Shown here piece after piece: positions 52,201-61,141 of a stretch of DNA of 64,000 nt. The DNA is from Aurantiochytrium sp. KH105. Lineage: Eukaryota > Sar > Bigyra > Thraustochytrida > Thraustochytriidae. Position numbers and translations under genes: made by a program. The stretch covers positions 558,001 through 622,000 of the forward strand of contig BGKB01000004.1 of the NCBI GenBank assembly GCA_003116975.1, given 5' to 3'. The notes beneath the pieces were generated by a model. That model was not told where the DNA came from. It ran no database searches and saw nothing but the letters and a program-made list of their open reading frames with translations. Position 1 is the stretch's first letter, and every line of letters starts with the position of its first letter.

Positions 52201-54263
52201 AAGTCAGCGACCCGTGGGCGCTGGGCGGGATCATTGGCCCAGCACTGAGCGAGCAAGGGTCGAAACTCGGGCGGGACACCCAGGAGAGGCGGACGTGTGT
52301 TTTCCTCAATCTCGCGATGTAGGCGTTCTCCCTCAACAGAGTCTGTTTCTGAGCTCATCGCAGAGCTCCTGCCTGAAATCTTGGACGAAGGCCCGCGTGA
52401 TGCGGTCTCTTGCGCGCGAAGTTTGGACTTGTCCTTCATTTTGCTTGTCACAGAGGCGGCATTTACGCCCGTGAGCATTTCCCAGAGCACAAAGGCGAAA
52501 TGAAAGACATCTATGGGTCCACCATCGAGCGCCTCGCCGTCCTTGCGCCGCCGCATTGCCTCCGAGTGCAACTCCGGGGCAACGAGAATGTTGTGATTTC
52601 CCACAGCAAAGGGCGAGCCTTGGTACGCGCGTCCGATGCCCGTGTCGAGAAGACGCAGGTTTGGGGGCTGCGCAGTATCCATAAAGACAGTGTGAGCATG
52701 TATGTTGAAGTGAGCGAGCTTTTGCTGGTGCAGGTACATGAGCACGCCACAAAGCTGAAAGGCAAATCGGAGGACGAATGGATACGGAATCTCCGAGGCC
52801 GTATTGAGAAGTTCCTGCAAAGTGAACTCCACAAAGCCAGTCGCGACAACAAAGAGATTCTCTTTGCGTTTGCTCACGCCATAAATGGGTGTCAAGTATT
52901 CATGCGCGATCCAGCGCAGATTTGAAGAGTACTCTTCCGCGAAACGAGCCGTCGTGGGCAAGTCTCGGAGTTTGATCACATGGAGCTCTACTAGTTGACG
53001 CCCTAGGTACCCCATGCGATTTCCGCGTTTGGATAATGAAGGCAAGAATTGGACATCTCGCAAGTCAAGATCTTTGCTTTCGCGAAGTCCCGTCGGGGTC
53101 CCAGGCAGTTGGCGCGAAGGAATTTTCGAGCTTGCCGAAGCTTTGCCCGTCGCGGAACCGTCCTTTGCGGGAGGTCCGCGCGGCGGAATCTGGGCCTCTT
53201 TTTGCGCAACATTACTCGACGGCATGAGTTCTCCCTTTGTCGCCGTCTCGAAGCCTGTGGCATGGGCCTGCTCGATCTCTGCGGCGATTTCGTCGCTGGA
53301 TTTCGAAGCCTCGCCTTTTCCCTCGTCAGCACTCCTGAAAGCATCGACATCGTCCAAAGAGGCAGGGCTCTCATCCTGTTCGTCCGAAACTTGATCGCTC
53401 TCGTTGTCAAGATGATCAGCATGCTCATGGTCTTCTTCCTCCTCGTCATCATCCTCGTCACGTGTAAAGCCCCCCCTGTATGCTTCGTCGTCGTCGAGGT
53501 CATCATCATCCTCGTCATCTTCGTCCCAATCTTCATTGGTGAGTTTGGAATCCTCCGGGATCTGAGCAAGAGGCTGCCCGACGAGCGGAGCACTGTACGA
53601 GGTCTTGGATGGGGCAATGCGGTCGACTCCTGCTGCTGGGACCTGCGACGTTCCGGAACGCTTGGCGAAACCACGCGCACGTGCCTGTTCCGAGACACGT
53701 TGCAAGACCTCGTAAGGAATCACACTTTCCGGGTCGTGGTCATCTTCGGGTTGCACCTGGCGCGGAATGTTTGGAAACGGAACTCCAATCGGCCGCAATT
53801 GTTGATTGCTACTACTTCCTCGACCATCGCTCCTCGTCTGGGCGCTGCCGGTCCGGGCGTCGGATGGATAATTCTCGCCCTCTCTCACTTCGTCATCGTC
53901 CTCTCCATCCTCGCTTAATTCGTCCTCGACGAAGAGCAGCTGGGCGTGGCCGGGAGGTCCTCCCTGGGATCCCCTGCCCTTGGCTCGCGTCCCCGAATCC
54001 CCCTCGCCGCGGACGACTCTGCCGCTCGCAGGCTCGTTCCGCGCGGCGGGGCCGTACCCGGGGTTTTCGTCGATGCCGATGTGCAGGGCGGCGTCCTCCG
54101 GGTCCTCCTCCAGCAGCCTGCGCAGCCGCGCGCGGCGCTCGTCGCGGCTCGCCGCGAAGAGCTTTTCGTTGAACCTCACGTTCGAGCCCTCGCGCCAGCA
54201 CGTCGACCTCCCGCCGCCGCCGCCGTCCGCCGCGCCCTCGGGCGCCGACGCGCGCGCGCCCAT
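49233..54263 (-). CDS. giant tandem pseudokinase with N-myristoylation signature
   Basis: 1676 residues from ATG 54263 (A at -3, G at +4). The N-terminus MGARASAPEG fits the N-myristoyltransferase consensus (Gly2, Ser6). Residues ~90-380 are highly acidic, with long Asp/Glu runs. Kinase-like domain 1 (~425-720) keeps the fold (LGRQLVELHVIKLRD, VLRFAFQLCGVLMYLHQQ, APE as VAPELHSE, CWANDPAQRP), but the catalytic loop reads LAHFNIHAHTVFMD instead of HRD...N, and DFG is DTG. Domain 2 (~770-1040) reads SHGALCPRNILLD, with SGL for DFG. It retains FVAPEVLLG, DIWSLGMCLWACASG and a C-lobe Arg. Neither looks able to phosphorylate. Residues ~1150-1676 hold alpha/beta segments (RVVVLDADSDG, YDVFVGCPFES, GKPVVVVFGPLP) that I cannot assign, then a Ser-rich tail. 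Likely a membrane-anchored signalling scaffold. Confidence 0.85.
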   Translation of the reverse strand: MGARASAPEGAADGGGGGRSTCWREGSNVRFNEKLFAASRDERRARLRRLLEEDPEDAALHIGIDENPGYGPAARNEPASGRVVRGEGDSGTRAKGRGSQGGPPGHAQLLFVEDELSEDGEDDDEVREGENYPSDARTGSAQTRSDGRGSSSNQQLRPIGVPFPNIPRQVQPEDDHDPESVIPYEVLQRVSEQARARGFAKRSGTSQVPAAGVDRIAPSKTSYSAPLVGQPLAQIPEDSKLTNEDWDEDDEDDDDLDDDEAYRGGFTRDEDDDEEEEDHEHADHLDNESDQVSDEQDESPASLDDVDAFRSADEGKGEASKSSDEIAAEIEQAHATGFETATKGELMPSSNVAQKEAQIPPRGPPAKDGSATGKASASSKIPSRQLPGTPTGLRESKDLDLRDVQFLPSLSKRGNRMGYLGRQLVELHVIKLRDLPTTARFAEEYSSNLRWIAHEYLTPIYGVSKRKENLFVVATGFVEFTLQELLNTASEIPYPFVLRFAFQLCGVLMYLHQQKLAHFNIHAHTVFMDTAQPPNLRLLDTGIGRAYQGSPFAVGNHNILVAPELHSEAMRRRKDGEALDGGPIDVFHFAFVLWEMLTGVNAASVTSKMKDKSKLRAQETASRGPSSKISGRSSAMSSETDSVEGERLHREIEENTRPPLLGVPPEFRPLLAQCWANDPAQRPRVADLAQRIKKLILATRQQFEPVRFFSPQEGLASANLPLCTPAAVRSRRRARMLGKERLKLQVNLCVLQDIASTAAVSSTAEVVRSNIFEGPGLAFRKQNAVDLRTLEIWRIEPLLRADSIDSSGNSRGLHHDKASQVVHHCRELRERFAKCPGLCMPHSFRRAAPQSAGSPESSAGKGSVLLDYVNGVSLQDILDRGGCVEPHFLARVAWGVLQGLGWLHRFGQSHGALCPRNILLDRAGNVHLSGLHVSPSATAVRMEEIWREETTEIGFVAPEVLLGNARDPRGDIWSLGMCLWACASGQAPLTHITTFEQAREYAASYSMTPNLDQDVVTQAFRKFVGRCILSLREERPRCDDLLLDDFLHEYVDYQPFSVERGDGTLVLMDPDEGKLHDDPTDMETPISKARANNRLERLIVRHEVAVLTSCVKQASLDGQVPTAEAKVDRFAHQLTSLSPDHVRRLLATLWGPGLTNAPAYNNVEVDMTRIHAEAENLLQELLQRDLSAKQPAGASEVEAKPSSVMESAIMELTWHVALVTGQVPGKSSPSDWEVYLSKILWRQGIIGLSAEALAERGLLDVMLQTRVPRVVVLDADSDGLEILFDLSAALKEDADLFVLSARPNEHMHDAKGEKISRAGFAEVVLGRLALMYVLLARQGAIILHEQGDPVLYSIASFGRKREPHRTFETRYDVFVGCPFESDGDAQTASQVIVSWLATKPSELLLAWARHDDAENVSHFLERLVTLELTSSVLFYAFPSDARAYSGMVRAIAHAVCGKPVVVVFGPLPSEGDEGSEQASTADVRRARELFLKHLEPLIGDTVHIFDTAAMDEAIEMAISISTLQDSSLLASLEAPLEAGSSTDSTDGAKSTAASEGTDVTVHARTDAFSSTVQKLVETWDHARVLKDLGDAALQGDSTWSMPQGLHNELNMAAQLVQRTLSAVSGVAVGSEPPSFADPNLEVAVQALPSAFDRSSSSLSSSSSASGPSAVSGPDER

Positions 54264-55624
54264 GCTCGCCGCCGCGCCCGCGCGAGCTCCTCGAAGCCGC
54301 TCTGCCGGGGGCTCTTCGCGAGCAAAGCGACGTGGCGACGCAAAGTATTCGAGGATCGATCCCTCGATCCATCTCTCATTAGAGCATGGCACCGCCGGTA
54401 CCGCGCCGGGTACCTCTCCTCGGTACCACCGCGGCCGCCTGGCCCGTTCTTTACTTGCGCGCGCCTATTCTCCACTTGCACGCGCGCCCTTTGCACTTGC
54501 GGCCGCCGTCACGCACTTGTAGGGAAACTTTGACTTGCTTTGACTTGCATTGCGTCGGAGGCAGGCAGCAGGGAAAAAATACTTGCGAAATCTATTTATT
54601 GTTAACGTTCAGACCTGCCTGCCTGCCTGCGATCGGCCGCTCCGTACGCGTTGGCCATCCATCCATCCATCCATGCAGCTAGCCAATCAGCCAGCCAGCC
54701 AGTCAGCCAGGGCGAGCGAGACGAACTTTCGGGCGCTCACGGCGTGAACGGCTCGCTCGGCGCGTCCCCGGCCGCTCCCCTCGAGCGAGCCTTGTGCGCG
54801 CACCCATGGGCAACGGCACCTTGGTAGAGAGGACCTAGGAATCCTTATGGAAGATCCGTTATGGTGCGCTGCGACGACGTGCAATATCCTTGCGGGGTGC
54901 GACTTTACTTCGGACTCGGGAAGTTGAGAGCGCTCCGATCAAACGAACACTGGTGAGCGGCAATAGTGTGCGTGAAAGATCGAAAAGGAGCAATATAAAG
55001 GGAGGAATGGGGTGTGTGCGCCCATGTACGTGCGCCTTTAGCTACCTTTGAGTCGACCAAAAAGAGTGCACGTGGAGACTTTTGTTGGCCGTTCATTCGT
55101 GAGAGCAAAATTGAGGCCGGCAAGCTGTCTGGCACGTGTTGCTTGCTGCAAAGACTACGCAAAAACAAAGAGGGGGTGTGCGCCACGGACAGAAGGAGTC
55201 ACTGCAGGCATCTGACATCCAAACAGCTAGTCGAGCGACTGGGTGAGCGGCCGCTCGCACGCTCGCTCGCACGCAAGTGCGCGCGTGCGTTTGATCGCTA
55301 GCCGGCTTTGGTGGAGCCTACCCTGGCGCGGACATTCGCGCTGCATCACGTGCGCCGAGCACACTGCTGTGCCGCAAACTCAGACACGAGATAGCTCGTC
55401 GAACGGAGAAGAAGTTGGAGAAGGAGAAGGTGCAACAACGAACCTCGCTTGTTCGCCTCGTCAACTTCATCGCCGGACTTGCCCATTCTCCCCGATTTTT
55501 GCAAGGACGCCAACAACGACGAACGCGACGTTGCACTGCAGTGCGCTTCTGTAATTGCTGTCCGCTCGAAGTTCGTTTGTCGGAAAGCTAGCGTTTTAAC
55601 AAAGACCCGCGCACCGCGGAGCCT
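54264..55624. other. divergent intergenic region with ACTTGC cluster
   Basis: Promoters of the pseudokinase (minus) and the laminin-B-like gene (plus). Six ACTTGC/ACTTGT motifs lie in 54453-54548, about 190-285 bp upstream of the pseudokinase ATG. A CATC/CAGC simple run is at ~54657-54712. ATATAAAG (54993-55000) is a TATA-like element on the plus strand, though 630 bp from the next ATG. Confidence 0.45.
54453..54548 (-). promoter_or_regulatory. cluster of six CACTTGC-type motifs
   Basis: Copies begin near 54453, 54473, 54494, 54514, 54532 and 54542, at about 10-21-bp spacing. They share the CACTTGC core with the elements at 10512 and 42777. The position just upstream of the pseudokinase start suggests a regulatory cluster. 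Confidence 0.4.
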
Positions 55625-56728
55625 ATGCGCTCCCTGGTGCGCGCGGTGGTCGCCGCCCTCATCGCAGCAGTCTCCGTTAGCCATGCAGCGGCCGCTAACA
55701 CGGTGCCCAAGGCACACCATCTCGTATATCGCGTTGCACCAGGCAAGTCGGTAGAGATATCGCTCGTTGGCTATGACTACGACGGCGACAAACTTCAGGC
55801 GACCATCACAAGTTTACCCGCTGCAGGAACGCTGTATGACCTGGCCAAGGTGTATGCGCAGCACGGGCACAGTCCCAAATACTCGACATCGACCGTCATT
55901 ACATCGGCAGGGCACCCCGTACCCGTGCGCTCCAAGTTGCGGATCATGTACGAGGCTCCTCGCGTGGCCGCCAAGCCTGGCAAGCTCGCCACCTTCAGCT
56001 ACACCGTCTCAGATGGCCAAGCAGCAAGTGCGCAAGGACACGTGACCATAATCGCCGACACCGAGGTGTCTGACCATGTCCTTGCTGCAAGTGACTTTCG
56101 CGATGGCGCCGACGGATGGACTATTCTCTCCAACAGCAGAGCTGCACAGCAGGCCCCGGTCCACGAGCGCTCGAGCTACCGGCTACTGAACCACTTTATC
56201 TACGCCGTCGACGAGCTGCTCGACATTGACCGCAACGGTATTGACCGCAAGCAATGGCTTTTCTCGGCTCCAAGCAAGTTCCTTGGATTCCAAGCCTGGG
56301 CGTACAACGGCGAGCTTTCATTCAGCCTTGGCGCCTTTTCAGGCGATTTTTCAAGGCCTAAAAATCCGGACGCGAATCTCGCTGTCCTCGAGTGCCGGGC
56401 TTGCGCACGGGGCGCGGGCATGCGGTTTGCTTACAAGCTGTCGAGCGTCACCTTTACAGGGTCCCCGCAGCGCTTCAACTTGGGGCTGTCAGAGACAGCT
56501 GGCTGGCTCAAGCTCCCCACAAACTCATTGCTCTCTGCTACGGCGCCATCACAGTGCGAGTTCGTCGAGATGCTCGATAATCTCTCGGCCATTCATATTC
56601 TCGGAGACCATACCTTGTGGTACGAGACAGTTGGTCTCGACGACGTTCATCTCAAGTCGAGGGCTACTGGCAAGAGACACGTCTTGCCAGAAAGCTGCCT
56701 TTGCCGCACCGTTGGCACACAGTGTTAG
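55625..56728 (+). CDS. secreted protein with cadherin/Ig-like and laminin-IV(B)-like domains
   Basis: 367 residues. A signal peptide (~1-24, MRSLVRAVVAALIAAVSVSHA) is followed by a beta-sandwich module (~30-145). Its VEISLVGYDYDGDKLQATITSLPAAGTLYDL and FSYTVSDGQAASAQGHVTI patterns are those of tandem adhesion repeats of the cadherin-like/Ig-like type. Residues ~150-350 resemble the laminin IV type A (laminin B) domain: FRDGADGWTILSN at the start, then KQWLFSAPSKFLGFQAWAYNGELSFSLGAFSGDF, and a C-terminal LLSATAPSQCEFVEMLDNLSAIHILGDHTLWYETVGLDDVHL block. Five Cys cluster toward the C-terminus. No TM or anchor is seen. A role in the extracellular matrix or cell covering is inferred from domains only. 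Confidence 0.7.
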   Translation: MRSLVRAVVAALIAAVSVSHAAAANTVPKAHHLVYRVAPGKSVEISLVGYDYDGDKLQATITSLPAAGTLYDLAKVYAQHGHSPKYSTSTVITSAGHPVPVRSKLRIMYEAPRVAAKPGKLATFSYTVSDGQAASAQGHVTIIADTEVSDHVLAASDFRDGADGWTILSNSRAAQQAPVHERSSYRLLNHFIYAVDELLDIDRNGIDRKQWLFSAPSKFLGFQAWAYNGELSFSLGAFSGDFSRPKNPDANLAVLECRACARGAGMRFAYKLSSVTFTGSPQRFNLGLSETAGWLKLPTNSLLSATAPSQCEFVEMLDNLSAIHILGDHTLWYETVGLDDVHLKSRATGKRHVLPESCLCRTVGTQC

Positions 56729-57102
56729 ATGACGGCTCGCGCTGCCCGAATTGGCTACCTTCTTCTTCTTCCGAAGCACAAAAAGGCGAAAGACCCAGGG
56801 TGAGACCCCGAGGTTTCCGAAGGTTAAACATTTGGTAGGGCTACATATTTCTAGACCCTGAATTCTGCATGCGCGGGAGTGGCTGGCGCCACCTTGATTG
56901 CTCTACGGAAAGAAAGGCTTGCCGATCGCTTTGCGTGGCGACGGCGAGATGCCGGTTTGCATCAAATTTGTAATTTGTGTGAGTTTCATAAATCTATCAG
57001 TTGTGTCAGTTGTTGTTCAGCTTCATGTGCAAGCGAAAGTTCTTTCTTGCTACTTTCTTGCTTCCTCACTTCATTCCTTGTTTCTTACAAAGAGGGTAGC
57101 TT
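56729..57102. other. convergent intergenic region
   Basis: 3' flanks of the laminin-B-like gene and the sulfatase. AT-rich; nothing recognised. Confidence 0.4.
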
Positions 57103-58734
57103 TTATGAGCGTGCGTCAAAGGGAATTGCACCGTGGAGAGAGGTCCATCCTCGATCCCCATTGGCCATAATTTCGCTTTGCAAGAGCTCGACAGACCGCT
57201 CGAACGCTGACTCGTTCGCCCGATTTGCTAGCTCTCTGCTTCCGTCAATCGCGTAGTCAAAGAATTCGGGCACACCCTCTCCTTGACTCGGGTCATACAG
57301 TGTTGTCGTAATTGCTGTGGAGCGAATGTTCTTGGAGAATGCCATGTAACGCGTGTAGCGCGCATGCACGGTGCGAAGCGAGTACCCCATAATCTTTCGA
57401 TTCATGCCTTCACCAGCGTGCGCCCAGAACTGCGAAACGGCAGCACCTCGCACCGCTTTTGTTGTGTTTTGCATCGATGGCACGAGACTGACGCCCGAGC
57501 GATCGTGGTCTACATCGTCGTTCTCAATACCGCACAGCTCGAGCACCGTTGGAAAGACATCGTCAATTTGTACAGGAAAGGGGATCTCTGCTCCCAAACC
57601 GTTGCGAAGTGCAGGTTGTGTCTCCAGAAGGGTTGACGGAGGCACGATTGCCAACGGAACGCGCGTAGCTCGGTCATAGAGGGTTTTCTTGCCCCAAATG
57701 CCATGATCTCCCAGATGAAATCCATTGTCTGACGCAAAAACGATGAGGGTATTGGCCTTGACGTCTTCGAGCCCGGTCTCGTCAAGCACGTCAAGTACCC
57801 GTCCGAGCTGATCGTCCATGTATGAGACGCTGCGGTAATAATGACGGATACGGTCCGCCGTTGAGACACTCTCATGATCAGAGTACCTGGTGATCTCATA
57901 GCTTCCAGAGTTCGACATGGTGTTGGTCTGTTCCTCGAAAAAGGAAGAATTGGTGTCGCCCGCAACGCGGTCCACGAGTTCTTTGTCGGAAATATCGTTG
58001 AGCATACTTGCGTAGCTTCGCGGATACACCCATGGCATGTGAGGAAGGCTAAAGCCGACGGCAAGGAAAAAAGGCGTTCCTGAAACGGCGAGGTCGCGTA
58101 GCTCTTGACCTGCTGCTGTAGCTGAGCAATGATCGGAAGTGTATTTGGCTTTCTTGTCGGGGACGATAATTGCCAACTTGCCACGATTCTTCTTCTTTTG
58201 CTTTTTGGACCAGGAGTACTTGAGCTTTTTGATTCCGCATACATTTCTAGCATCTTTCTCCATGTCTTCGAGACTCGCTATCTTGTCCCATGAGCAGATT
58301 GTGCTGTTGTTGCTTTCGCAAAGGTCAAGTTTCTCCTTTTTCTTAAAGCTTCGAGAGTCGAAAACCTTGCCGAAGGCAACGGTGCGGTAGCCTTGCTCTC
58401 TGAAAAGACCAGGTAGGGTCATGAGTGTTGGGTTGAAGTGCCGTAATCGCGGCTCAAAGTCCCAAACGCGATTCATGTCGGGGAGTCGGCCGGTGAACAT
58501 TGTTGCACGCGAAGGGCTGCATTCCGACTTGATCACATGCGCGTTGGTAAAGGTTGTTCCATTACCAAGCAACCCGTCAATGTGCGGCGTGTCTGCAAGG
58601 TCGTCGCCAAAGGCCCCAACGCCAGTATTGAGGTCGTCCACCACGAAAAAGAGGACATTGGGTTTCGCTGCCTGCGCAGATTGCCCGCCCAGCGCGAGCA
58701 CCAAGAGCGCAAGAAAGTAGAGACCGCGCATCAT
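57103..58734 (-). CDS. type I sulfatase, iduronate-2-sulfatase-like, secretory
   Basis: 543 residues, ATG at 58734 (a second ATG follows directly). A signal peptide (MMRGLYFLALLVLALGGQSAQA) precedes NVLFFVVDDLN, with the metal-binding Asp pair at ~33-34. The formylglycine site is CSPSRATMFTGR, with Cys72 as the residue converted to FGly. The segment FASDNGFHLGDHGIWGKKTLYDRATRVPL carries the Asp/Asn metal ligands and the loop typical of iduronate-2-sulfatase (LGEHGEWAKYSNFD..THVPL). PHMPWVYP (~235) resembles the IDS PH.P...P loop. The Lys-rich insertion (KKQKKKNRGK, ~178) is unusual. Substrate: a sulfated sugar or polysaccharide is likely, but not decidable. Activity would require a formylglycine-generating enzyme encoded elsewhere. 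Confidence 0.9.
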   Translation of the reverse strand: MMRGLYFLALLVLALGGQSAQAAKPNVLFFVVDDLNTGVGAFGDDLADTPHIDGLLGNGTTFTNAHVIKSECSPSRATMFTGRLPDMNRVWDFEPRLRHFNPTLMTLPGLFREQGYRTVAFGKVFDSRSFKKKEKLDLCESNNSTICSWDKIASLEDMEKDARNVCGIKKLKYSWSKKQKKKNRGKLAIIVPDKKAKYTSDHCSATAAGQELRDLAVSGTPFFLAVGFSLPHMPWVYPRSYASMLNDISDKELVDRVAGDTNSSFFEEQTNTMSNSGSYEITRYSDHESVSTADRIRHYYRSVSYMDDQLGRVLDVLDETGLEDVKANTLIVFASDNGFHLGDHGIWGKKTLYDRATRVPLAIVPPSTLLETQPALRNGLGAEIPFPVQIDDVFPTVLELCGIENDDVDHDRSGVSLVPSMQNTTKAVRGAAVSQFWAHAGEGMNRKIMGYSLRTVHARYTRYMAFSKNIRSTAITTTLYDPSQGEGVPEFFDYAIDGSRELANRANESAFERSVELLQSEIMANGDRGWTSLHGAIPFDARS

Positions 58735-59231
58735 CCTTCTTTGCCTCTATCAAAGGTTTAGCCTTTGCAGCGGAGAAATCCGGGGTTTGTTGGGCTGTTG
58801 GGCTGCTTGGTGGTTCGCCGATCTTCTCTTTACGGTCCGCGCCGCAGGATGCCGCGCCGCTTTCCGTCGCGCACGACCTTCCTTCTCTCGAACCCCCTCC
58901 TCTTCTCCCTCCTTGCAAATAAGCAACCTAGTGCCGCGCTGCGCGTCCGCGCGGCGCGGCGTCTCTCCGTGGTTGAGGAGCGCGAGGTCGACCGATCCCT
59001 GATGACGGCGCGGAGCCCCGCGCTGTCCAGGAAGGCCTGGGCCGCGCCGGGCCAGGGCGCCCGGCCCACAGGACCGTCGCGCACGTAGGCAGACACGCGG
59101 GCAGGCACGCACGCAGGCAGCGCGGCGGGCGAGACGCGTCCTCGCGCCCGATGACAAGGTACGCTTCTCGGCAAGCGAGCTGCGATGCTCAATTGCCGCC
59201 CGATCACGAGCTCGCTTTCGGCCGGCCTGGC

Positions 59232-59262
<31 letters not shown>

Positions 59263-61141
59263 GCTCTGCGGCCGATTCTATGGCGCGAGGCGCAGCTGCG
59301 GTGCTCGAGACGCAGCGCGGCTGTCCCCTTCTGCCCGTCGCGCCAGCAGCAGCCCGCGCGGAGGCGAGGCGGGGCGAGGCGTGCGCACGGTGAGCCCGCG
59401 ACCATCGATCGCCGCGATATGCGAGCGCCGCGACGATCGGTCGCCGCGAGCATGGACAAAGACTCGCGACAGGACTCGCGACAGCGCTGCGAAGGCAAGG
59501 CCGCGCCCGGTCCGCAAGCAAGCGGGAAGCCGAGGTCGAGGATCTGTCTGGCAAGGGCACGCGCGGGGCGCGATATGTCTCCCGGCCGGACGGCTGGGTT
59601 ATACATGGCTGGCGCGCGTAGAGTTGACGTGATGTGAAGCAGGATGGGCAGGACAGCCAGGCAGCCGGGACCTCGCGTGCGTTCGGGCGCAGACAGTCGG
59701 TGTGCAGGACACGCGAACACACGGTCGGCACGGGCTGATCGGGGAGAAAGACTCGTCCGTTGTCTCGGTGTGCGGAGATGGAGGAGGGGCTGACTCGCCG
59801 TCGAGACGAGTACGCCGTGCCGCCATCACGGGCGCACGGCACGGAGGAGCTTGTATCGGGTCGAGACCGAAAAGGTCTAACGTCAACGTCGAATCATGAC
59901 TTGAAGAGTGGCACCGCCGACCTTGATGAAGGCCAGGTTGATGAAGTTTGCCCGCGAGTTGCTCACAAAACTGATTTACACCCCGAAGCGCAAGCGGCAT
60001 GAATCGAAAATGGGCGTCTTCGAGGCTTATCGGTACCCGCTCCGGGCCTGAAAAGACGCCCCTCGCCGGTCGCGTCAGCGTGGGCGGGATAGTCAGAATT
60101 AAATTTGCGTTTGTACGCACCGCCCGTTGAGGAACCTCACGAACAACACCGCAGCAGCACCTGCAGCTGCTGCTGCTGCTGCTACTGCTGCAGAGAGCAA
60201 GTACACCCGAATGTGTTCGGTCCAAAAAAGTGCGAGTCTTTCATATCTTCCATAAAAGGCCAGTGGCTCCATCTTGTTTTGGCTGCTGTTGGTTGATTGG
60301 ATGAAAGCAGGCAACGGCAGTTAATACTAATAAAAAAGGGGGGAAAAGGGTCACCACACTGCCAGTGTAGGACTCATTTTGCTTTTATCATGATGAAAGT
60401 GCGTGCAACGGCAGACGTGAACGCGCCTCAATAAAGCGCACGGTCGTGCGCCACCGACTCAGTCCTGTCGGCCCAGATTACACTGAGCAGAGTGCAAAGG
60501 CTTTCTCTTGAGTGACGATTTCATACAAACTGAGCGTATAGATCTGTATACGTGGTTATGGGTTGTGTGGTTTTAAAATTTTAAACATGAGTCGCGCTTG
60601 GGTTCGCGCAGTCGCGTTTCCCGTGCAGTCGTGGCTCACGCGCATGATGATCAGTCGCAGTGACCAGTCGGAAAAAGGTGATTGAAATCACGCCTTGGGG
60701 GAAAACCTAACACGTGCCGCGCGGTGTCAGGGCGGCCTGGAAAAAATAAAATAAAACAAGGAATCCAATCATGAAAGGTCACGGTCGCCTCGCAATAATC
60801 ACACTCAACGCAAGTGTAAGTAGCCTAGACCTCATAAAAGAGCATCCATCCTTCTGCTTTCCATCTCGCATAGCCCCTACCTAGGTATGGGCCCTAGAAC
60901 GAGCCAATGATGATCCTCGTGCCGGATCGTGATGATGATCAGGATCTCGAGATCCAGTTGAGCATGAAAAGACCTATGCTGGGACATAAAAGACCCAAAT
61001 AAAGTGCCGAGCCCCGCGCCAAAACGGGAGTGCTCGATCGATCAATCAATCCGTCGACCGCGAGGGAGCGCTTTGCCGCTGGCGCTGCCACGCGAGGTCG
61101 CTTCTGCGCAGACGAGCAGGGGAGCGAGCGAAGAGGCAGAC
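58735..61141. other. 2.4-kb divergent intergenic region
   Basis: Promoters of the sulfatase (minus) and GLE1 (plus). GC-rich first half with a CT run (59231-59272); AT-richer second half with a CTG run (~60160-60190). Long frames in 58.8-59.8 kb are compositional on both strands. No RNA gene seen. Confidence 0.4.

Noticed and set aside
54264-54392. Upstream extension of the pseudokinase to 54392
   Set aside because: That extension begins with GTG, not ATG; the ATG at 54263 has strong context and opens a myristoylation motif.
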